From Adiantum capillus-veneris (taxonomy: Eukaryota > Streptophyta > Polypodiopsida > Polypodiales > Pteridaceae), in NCBI GenBank assembly GCA_014529385.2, contig CM043947.1, positions 127,470,891-127,534,890 on the forward strand: DNA of 64,000 nt, written 5' to 3'. Of this stretch, positions 54,975 to 64,000 are shown one piece after another. Each line of letters starts with the position of its first letter. Position 1 is the first letter of the stretch. Under the pieces are notes generated by a model. That model worked only from the letters and a program-made list of their open reading frames with translations. It was not told the origin of the DNA and searched no databases. The position numbers were made by a program, and so were the translations under genes.

Positions 54975-55270
54975 ACGTCGAGGGTTAGCCCAAGTGGTTA
55001 CCATAGACTGTGCAGATCTTTGAGCGGGTTGACTTGAGTTCAAATCTTCTCTCGCCCTTTTGAGTTGCTGATGAATTCTCCTGCTCTGCTGGCCAATTAC
55101 CTTGGGAGTGAAGCTAAGGAAGGGGGATCTCTAGAAGATTCCTCGTGACATTCATTAGAAAGATGAGTAGTGACGGAGGTCCTTTTCTCAAGAAGCATCC
55201 CGTTGGAGTGTTCTGAAGTTAAAATTAACTATGTACAATAGATGCTAGCTTACAAGGCGTCTGTCAGGCT
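54975..55270 (+). mobile_element. tRNA-derived SINE candidate
   Basis: An A box TAGCCCAAGTGG (54986-54997) and a B box GTTCAAATC (55038-55046) match the RNA polymerase III internal promoter, with 40 bases between them, as in plant SINEs. No cloverleaf is obvious, so it is not a tRNA gene. The 3' end is unclear and may be the (CT)n run at 55283. Confidence 0.6.
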
Positions 55271-55279
55271 CTCATCCGT

Positions 55280-56769
<1,490 letters not shown>

Positions 56770-56869
56770 TAATTGTGTTCTTTATTTTCAAAGTTTTTAT
56801 ATCCTCAAGCACTCGGAAGTAGCTATTGAAACGGGCTCCAAGCGGCTTGACGTAGAGCAAATCCAGAAT

Positions 56870-57646
56870 AGATTACGTGTGTTTCAGTACGAGGCATTCT
56901 CACATGTGCCTAAAGAGCTTAGAAAGAAGTTGGACCCCAAGTTACACACATGCAACTTCATTGGCTATGGTGAAGACGGAGAGATGGGTTATCGTCTCTT
57001 GCACCCAAAATATTGGAGAGTAAATTGCAACTCACAAGTTATCTTTAATGAATCAAATATGCACAGACAACCCTTGAAAGAGGTTGAGTATTGCTGCAAA
57101 GTGAGATTCGAGGATGTAGCCTCAACTCCAATTACACAAGCAACTTAGCCTATTAGTGATGTACCTACTGCTAGTAATGCTCTAGAGAGAGGTAGTGATG
57201 CTCCTGAGAGAGCAGAGTCCAACAACTAGGTGGTGAGGAGATCTACACGTGTCTCTCATGTCCATGAATGTTTTTAGCTAGGGCTAGACTATTTGTTGGT
57301 CACTGAGTGTGGAGATCCTACCTGCTACCAAGTGGCTATTGAAATGGGAGATAGCATGACGTGGAAGCAGTCAATGCAATCTAAGTATAACTTGATAATG
57401 GCAAATGAAACTTGGGAACCAACAAAGTTGCCAGAGGGCAAACAAGCTATGCCTTGCAAATGGGTGTATAAGAAGAAGTACACGGTAGAAGATCTCGAGC
57501 CTACGTACAAGGCTAGATTGGTTGCTAAGGGTTTCAAGCAAAAAAAAGGCATGGATTTTGATGAGATTTTTTCTCCGGTGGTCAAGATTACTACATTGCA
57601 TCTTGTGCTTGGACTAGTAGCCAATGAGAACATGGAACTTGTCTAG
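56870..57646 (+). pseudogene. Copia D integrase tail and RT start
   Basis: HVPKELRKKLDPKLHTCNFI and YGEDGEMGYRLLHPKYWRV are the integrase C-terminus. After stops, RT begins with NETWEPTKLPEGKQAMPCKW, YKARLVAKGFKQKKGMDFDE and IFSPVVKITTL. A TAG at 57644 interrupts the frame. Confidence 0.88.
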
Positions 57647-58470
57647 ATGGATGTGAAGACAACTTTCCTTCATTGTGATCTTGAAGAGGATTTCTACATA
57701 AAACAGTTAGAGGGTTTTTAAGTCAAACCTGAAAAGCCTAGAAGGATAGAACTGGTGTCACGATTATGTACAGCATTGTATAGCCTAAAACAAGGCTCAA
57801 GGCAGTGGTCCATGAAGTCTGACAAGTAAATGTAGTCCCAAGGGTATGAAAGGATCCAAGAAGATCATTGCTTGTATACTAGGAAGTTGAACAATGGTTC
57901 ACTTATTGTCGTGATACTTTATGTTGATGATATTCTCATTGTCGAGAATCTAAAGACAAGATTTGCATCTTGAAAAAGTCACTTAGCATGCAATTTGCTA
58001 TAAGAATTTGGGAGATTCAAGTCACTTTCTTGGTATGCATTTCAAGAGGGATAGAAAACGTGGAACACTCGAGTTGTCTCAGAAAACGTATATTCACAAA
58101 GTCTTGCAACGTTTGAATATGTAGGGGGGAAGCTCTTTGAGTGCCCCAATGCAAGCATATACAAAACTTAGCAAGAATGATGCTCCCAAGTTTAATGTTG
58201 AGAAAGCAGAATTGGCCAAGGTGGCATATTCTTCAGTATTCGGCAATCTCATGTATGCCATGGCCGTTAGACCAGACATTGCTTTTGTAGTGGAAGTGGT
58301 TAGCAAATTAATGGCAAATCCTAAGAGAAAGCTCTAGGAAGCAGTGAAGCACATTTTGAGATATCTAAAAGGTATTGTAGACAAGTGCTTATGCTTTGGG
58401 AATAGTACGCTACACGGATGCGGATTATGCGGGTTGTGTGGATAGTCAGAGATCCACATCTAGCTATGTT
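57647..58470 (+). pseudogene. Copia D RT end
   Basis: MDVKTTFLHCDLEEDFYIKQ, YSLKQGSRQW and VVILYVDDILIV (YVDD at about 57908-57943) are visible between stops. KVAYSSVFGNLMYAMAVRPD leads into RNase H. At least six stops or shifts are present. Confidence 0.85.
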
Positions 58471-58964
58471 TTTCTATTTGCTGGAGCAATTGTGTCATGG
58501 AGATCATTTATCCAGAACTGTGTGTTATCTTCCACCACAAAGGCAGAGTATGTGGCAGTTTTTTCAGACTCGTTTTTCTATTTGCTAGAGAAACTGTGTC
58601 ATAGAGATCATTTCTCCAAAACTGTATGTCATCTTCCACCACCAAGGCAGAGTATGTGGAAATCTTTTATGCTGGCAAGGAAGTTGTGTGGTTATCTTTC
58701 CTAGTGGGAGATCTTGGCATTACTCAGGCTCCAATGTTGCATTATGATAGTCAAAGTGCAATTGCATTAGCAAAGAACCCCGTGTTTCACTCTAAGTCAA
58801 AACACATAGAAGTCCATTATCATGTGATACGTTACATATTGGCTAACAAGCGCATTGAGCTAGTCAAGGTTCATACGGATGACAACCCTGTAGATGCTCT
58901 CACGACGAAGAGTCTACCCTCAGAGCAGTTTGCACATTGCATGGAGATGATGGGTGTAGGGTGA
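58396..58964 (+). pseudogene. Copia D RNase H with internal tandem duplication
   Basis: TDADYAGCVDSQRSTSSYVF, STTKAEYV and LHYDSQSAIALAKN mark RNase H. A 104-base segment (58471-58574) is duplicated at 58575-58678, shifting the frame. The C-terminus VHTDDNPVDALTTKSLPSEQ is preserved. Confidence 0.88.
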
Positions 58965-59031
58965 AGCCACTTGGATGCTTCACTGTTGTATATGTTGTAC
59001 ATACATAGGCCACTTGTGCCACGTTGGCCTT

Positions 59032-59043
59032 CAAGTGGGAGAT
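59032..59043 (+). promoter_or_regulatory. Polypurine tract of Copia D
   Basis: CAAGTGGGAGAT directly precedes the LTR start TGTTAGGG. Confidence 0.75.
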
Positions 59044-59390
59044 TGTTAGGGTTCATGCCAACTCGCTGGACACCCAACACATTGACCGTACTAACCTTAT
59101 CATTCTTTTGATCATATAGAACAATAAAGAGGAGTGAGGTATTATTTCAAATTCTCACTAAGAGCTCCACCAACGCTTTGTGTCCGCTCTTCTTCTCCCT
59201 CTCACTATACATGCACCACACACTTTTTACAAATTGAAAAAAAGAAAGGTGAAAAGAGAGTCGTAGAGGATGAGAAAGATTGTGTATGCTCCAATGCTCA
59301 ATGTCCCTCTTTAACGAGAGAGGTACACAAATGCAAACACCCTTTCACAAGGGCCTATAAGAAATAGTAAACCTGAAAGTTTTTTGCCAT
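59044..59390 (+). repeat. 3' LTR of Copia D (right edge approximate)
   Basis: It starts TGTTAGGGTTCATGCC after the tract. No partner LTR is in the window, so the end was not determined. Confidence 0.6.
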
Positions 59391-61079
59391 GTGGAACCAA
59401 TCAACAAGATTTATCCAATGGTCCACAATGACATCCAAAATGCGACCTTTTACTAAGGCTACATCTAAAATGCCGAGAGCCACGCACTTGGGTAGCTAAT
59501 TTGCGGGCGCAAGGTGGTTCACACTATGCATTAAAAAATTTCATAAAGAGAGTGAAGGAGATTTCAACCAACCAAGTTTGGCCTTGTGGTTAGCTCAGTG
59601 AGCGCGATGTGAGTAGGGTAGGAGATTCAGGCCTCTTCGCGCTTGGCATTGAAAAGCGATCGGACATCCTGTTGTTCCGAGGGGGGAAGGCCGCCTGTCT
59701 CGTTTGTGGGTCCGCAAGTTGAACCTCTTTTCTTGAGCGAATGGACTGCTGCCACCTTGATGACACACCGCTTTCCCCTTAGATGTTCAGAGCAGTCTGA
59801 ACAGTGCCAAAGGCCTCTTGCAGTCCAAACAAGTGAGAAAATCACGAGGCCTGCCAAATGGAGACACATGATAAGCCACGAGCTCCCACACCTCATTGGT
59901 TGCATTTACTCTCTTCCCTTCTATGTAATCTCTAATCGCAAGGAAGGGGTCGCTTTATTTTTGAGGTGGATAAGAAGTCGATATCCATCTCCATAATCTC
60001 AATGTAAAATAAGCACAATAACTTAAGCCCTAAGAAACTTAGCTTGATTTGTTAAGGGTCTACATCAAGTATAGAGTTAACCAGTTCAAATTTGACGTCA
60101 ATTTGACATGTTCTTCATATCCCATGCCATGAGCTAAGCAAATAATGCTAAGAGAAATGAAGATGACTTCATCAACTCAACCACCATGTGCACTCTTCCT
60201 AGATAATAGTACTACATGATTGTGCTTCAAACTTGCTTAACTGAGGTGGATACATAAAAGCATAAGCTTACCTTATAGTGATGCTTAATTTAATATTGAA
60301 GAGGCATGATCCAAGTTAGTTTGAATATTTTTGCATATAGAGTTGAATGAAAATAAATTTTCAATGAAGGAACTTTGAGTTTGTGGGGGTGTTGTTTCAT
60401 GTTGCATTAATTTTTGCCTAGATATACACTAAATACGCACACAAGCTATAATCTGTGTTGTGTCAATAACTTCTTACCCTAATCACTTGCTTTGGATAAT
60501 GGTAAAAAGGAAGTGATGTCTATCACAAGCTAAAAACATTTACTGCAATTGGTCAGATTTAATGTAGTTGTGATTTGGCAACATGCTCGTGTCTATTTCA
60601 CCATTTGTTAAATGGATTAATGTCTTGAGAAATGTGCCGGATTAAGTTTCTTTCAAGTTCCATAAACTATGCCTAACTTTGATACAACAAAAGTCACAAT
60701 ATACAAATCATATAGGAAGACATAGAACCCTATTTGGATGACAAGAATTAAGTAAGTACCTCCACTTCGCTAAAATGAAAAGAGGCTTATTGAGGAGATT
60801 TTGTTGATAATTTGTTAGGGCTCCTTACACATAATGTGTAGGCTATGCCTATAGGGCTTGAAGCTTGCCAAGTGAGAACATCTATATAAGAACCAAGGAT
60901 CAACAAGGGCACTACCTTCGCTTTATCAATTAGCTTCTCCATCGTTCATATCTCACCAGCACTGGAGGAAAAATATGGGCCATAGCACGACTAAATGGCG
61001 ATGACCACTACACGAGAGCCGACAACCCAAAGGATAGAGGCACATCACCCTAAATCAACTCTACCAAGAAAATTGCATA
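59391..61079. other. AT-rich unassigned stretch with a weak tRNA-like segment
   Basis: TAGCTCAGTGAG (59591-59602) and GATTCAGGCC (59624-59633) loosely resemble A and B boxes of a SINE. The remainder has no recognisable feature. Confidence 0.35.
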
Positions 61080-61755
61080 TCATTGATATGTTATACAGGC
61101 ACAGAGTCCATAATTAGGCTTCTTACATGTCCACATCTCCTGTGGAATCTTGTAGTTCAACGGTGTATTAGGTGACCTATTGATTATATGCACCGCTGTC
61201 ATAACAACCTCCTCTCCCCAAAAGTCTTGAGGTAAATGTGTCATAGATAGCATCTGACCCTCCATTGAATGGTCCTAATCATTCGCTTAGTAACTCCATT
61301 CTAACCACGTGTGTACTGCGTAGTAAATTGCCTTCTAATTCCTCATTTGCTACAGAAGTCCTTAAACTCAGTGGAGACATACTCTCCCCCATTGTCAATG
61401 TGCAAAGCCTTCAACGCCTTGCCTAACTGGTTCTCAATCATATCTAGGAATTTATGGAAGACACTAAAGACTTCATCTTTCCTCTTCAAGAGGTAGACCC
61501 ACACCTTTTGAGTAGAGTCATCTATGAAAGTCAAGAAATATAATGCCCCCCTAGAGACTTATGCGGCATAGGCCCACATAGATCACTATGAACCAAATCT
61601 AGAAAATTTTCTAACTTCCTATCCAATGGCACAATGGTAAGCCTAGTTTGTTTCCCGTACATGCAATGCTCACACAAACTAAAGTCAGAATAGCTTAACA
61701 TAAGGATACAACCAAAACGTTGTAACTGCTTCATTCTCTTATGACTCATATGACC
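61080..61755 (-). pseudogene. Copia E fragment 1: pre-integrase and integrase
   Basis: The minus strand gives GHMSHKRMKQLQRFGCI and CEHCMYGKQTRL (zinc region), DLVHSDLCGPMPHKSLGGHY (first Asp), [17 protein letters not shown] (second Asp) and LPQDFWGEEVVMTAVHIINR, ending near the third-acid region at 61080. Three frameshifts break it. Confidence 0.85.
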
Positions 61756-64000
61756 TACTACTCCTTATCCATCAATGCATCTTGAATGAGACAATAACTC
61801 ACCTTAATGTGTTTTGATTTGGAATAAGGCATGTGATTCCTTGACAAAGCAATAGCACTATGACTATCACAATGCAAAACTGGAACCTGTTGAATGTCTA
61901 GATCTCCCACTAAACGTGCCAACCATATAGCTTCCTTGCTAGCAGCTAATGATGCAACATACTCAGCCTCTGTAGTGGAGGAATATGTATAATCTTTGAG
62001 AGATTCTCTCCAAGAAATGGCTCCTCTTGCAAATATGAAAATGTAGCCAAATGTAAATCTCCTACTGTCTCTGCAACCCTCATAATCTACATCTATCTAA
62101 CCAACAACAATGCATCACTATTACCAAAGCGTAAACACATGCTTGTTGTACCCTTCAAGTATCTAAGGATGTGTTTCATAGCTATCCAATGCTGCTTGTG
62201 AGGATTAGCCATAATTGGCTAACCACTTCCACTGCAAATGCAATGTATGGCCTCGTAGCTACCATAGCATACATAAGACCGCCTACACCTGAAGAGTATG
62301 GTACACTTTCCATTTCTGCTCTCTTAGCATCTGATTTGGGATAATCTTCCTTGCTAAGTTTCAAATATGATGGTAGTGGGATACTCACTGCTTCCCCCTT
62401 GCATCTTAAAACATTGCAAGACCTTGTAGATATAGGTTTGTTGAGATAATTCAAGAATGTTTCTTCTCTGAGTCTCTCTTGATAAGCATACCAAGAAAAT
62501 GTTTTGCTTCTCCTAAATCCTTCATAACAAAGTTTTTATTCAACATTTGCTTTAATTTGACGATCTCCTCAGTGGACTTTCCTGCAATGAGCATGTGATC
62601 CATACAAAGAATGAGAATGACCAGAGAACCATCACTGAGTTTCTTTGTATATAAGCGGTGATCCTCTTGACTCCTTCTAAATCCATGGGACCGCTTAAAA
62701 GCGTAAAAACTTTTGATACCACTACCTTGAACCCTGCTTTAAGCCATAAAGTGCTTTCTTAAGTTTGCATACAAGCTCCTCCGTGCTAGGCTATTCAAAA
62801 CCTTCAGGTTGCTTCTTATAAACATTCTCCTCTAGATCCCCGTGAAGAAAAGTTGCCTTCACATACATTTGGACAAGCTCCATGTCCTCAATGGCTACTA
62901 GGCCAAGCATTTTATGTAGTGTAGGCATCTTGACCATGGGCGAGAATATTTTGTCAAAGGCTCCCTTCTACTGCTTGAATCCTTTGGTAACCAATCGAGT
63001 CTTATACTTAGGTTGTGGATCATCAATGTAAACTTCTTTCTGTAAACCCATTTGCAAGGTAAGACATGTTTGCCTTCTAGCAATTCAACCAAGTCCCATG
63101 TCTCATTATTGACAATCAAGTTGTAATCAAATTGCATGGCTTGCTCCCACTTGACCTTGTCATCAATTTGCATGGCTTCTTTGTAACAAGATGGCCAATC
63201 ACAGTTAGCCAACATGACATAGTCCAACCCTAGTTGAAACTGCTCAAATGGATGTGAGTATCCAGTAGATTGTCTCAAAACCTGACTATTGCTCTTTGCC
63301 CTATCAATTGGAGTGCTGCTAGTGGAAGGTACGTCATTAGGTTTCTGAGTTTTTATAAATTCTATGAGAATGTCCTCGAATATGACTTTCCTATAATTAA
63401 TCTCTTTGATGGGTTTATTGTGCATCTTGGACTCATTGAAGATGACATGTGAAGTGCTAATTGCTTTGCAAGATTTTGGGTGCCAGAGATGATATCCCAT
63501 CTCTCCATCTACACCATAACCAAGGAAAATGCATTCGTGTGACTTTGGGTCTAGCCTTTTCCGAAGCTCCTTGGCACATGTGCATATGCCTCACATCCAA
63601 AAACATGCAAATGAACATAATGTGGTTTCTTTCTAGACCACAACTCCTCTAGAATTTGGTAATTCAATGGCAGACTAGGTGACCGATTGATGATATGTAA
63701 TGTTGTTAGTACTGCCTCTGCCCAAAAGCCTTTAGTCAGATTTCCATAGAAAGTATGGCTATGACTCGCTTCTGAATCGTACGAGTCGTCTTTTTTTCCA
63801 ATTCCATTTTGATTAGGTGTGTAAGGTGCAGTAACCTACCTCTTAATACCTCTCTTGCTACAAAAATTCTCGAACTCCTTGGAGACATATTCTCCACCAT
63901 TATCAGTCTTCAAGCTTTTGATTTTCTTGCTAGATTGATTTTCTACCAACGCTAAGAATCTATAGAAAGTAGAAAAGACCTAATCCTTATGTCGCAAAGA
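61756..64000 (-). pseudogene. Copia E fragment 2: integrase end, RT, RNase H (truncated)
   Basis: From 64000 downward: FWAEAVLTTLHIINRSPSLP (integrase), EMGYHLWHPKSCKAISTSHV, RT with NETWDLVELLEGKHVLPCKW and YVDD-type region near 62580-62620, GLMYAMVATRPYIAFAVEVV, and RNase H to HCDSHSAIALSRNHMPYS and a stop after ALMDKE. RNase H is cut at about 61756 and joins fragment 1 directly. The element continues past the window end. Confidence 0.85.

Larger units (their letters stand above)
56770..59390 (+). mobile_element. Ty1/Copia element D, 5' truncated
   Basis: It starts in the integrase C-terminus and continues through RT and RNase H to a polypurine tract and 3' LTR. Gag, protease and most of integrase are absent. 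Its proteins match Copia E (61-64 kb), so the two belong to one family. Several stops, a 104-bp duplication and frameshifts show decay. Confidence 0.88.

Noticed and set aside
59585-59640. tRNA gene
   Set aside because: Only loose A and B box matches; no cloverleaf stems.
60818-60840. TGTTAGGGCTCC resembling a Copia D LTR start
   Set aside because: The similarity stops after about eight bases and no polypurine tract or LTR end follows.

Overview
The window is nuclear DNA of a land plant, and almost all of it is transposable-element sequence. The evidence for a plant is direct: plant-type telomere heptamers (CCCTAAA) inside LTRs, LTR elements primed at TGGTATCAGAGC (initiator tRNA-Met), chromodomain Ty3/Gypsy and Ty1/Copia elements, and intron-split exons matching the plant gene PASTICCINO1 (PAS1). 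I cannot name the species. Nothing bacterial is present, and no host gene is complete.

Layout. 1-6652: minus-strand Ty3/Gypsy chromovirus A, cut by the window start and interrupted at a GCCCT target duplication by a 3.0-kb gag-only LTR element (2104-5120). Element A itself sits in the 3' LTR of a deleted Copia element B (6653-10598). 10690-16137: a second chromovirus, C, with ATCTC duplications, internally deleted but keeping RT, part of integrase and a chromodomain. 17673-21697: an almost complete non-LTR retrotransposon (LINE) inserted into a small tandem duplication, with a 5' inversion typical of twin priming. 21693-22620: unidentified gene-like ORFs. 23.6 kb: LTR relic and a LINE-type 3' tail. 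24768-25849, perhaps to 26.9 kb: minus-strand PAS1 exons. 27.0-28.65 kb: microsatellites, a telomere-motif minisatellite and a second LINE copy. 28.65-31.5 kb: unknown acidic ORFs and a probable LTR-element 3' end. 31541-37128: Copia element C, nearly full length (TTGTT duplications). 38041-42650: a third LINE copy, split by a second gag-protease-only LTR element (38295-42336, GTTGG duplications). 42.65-56.7 kb: relics (LTRs, gag, integrase), long microsatellites, a GAAACGTTTC palindrome cluster and a SINE candidate. 56.8-59.4 kb: plus-strand Copia D. 61.1-64 kb: minus-strand Copia E, two fragments joined in a non-canonical order.

How the parts relate. The chromoviruses and the gag-only elements share a core promoter block in their LTRs, the same primer-binding site and the same A/G-rich polypurine tract, which suggests the short elements borrow reverse transcriptase and integrase from chromoviruses. 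The LINE copies share a 3'-terminal hairpin that also caps two further inserts, and two diverged LINE copies both keep a canonical PCNA-binding (PIP-box) motif at the C-terminus. Every coding region carries stops, frameshifts or deletions, so the window reads as nested, decaying repeats around a plant gene remnant.
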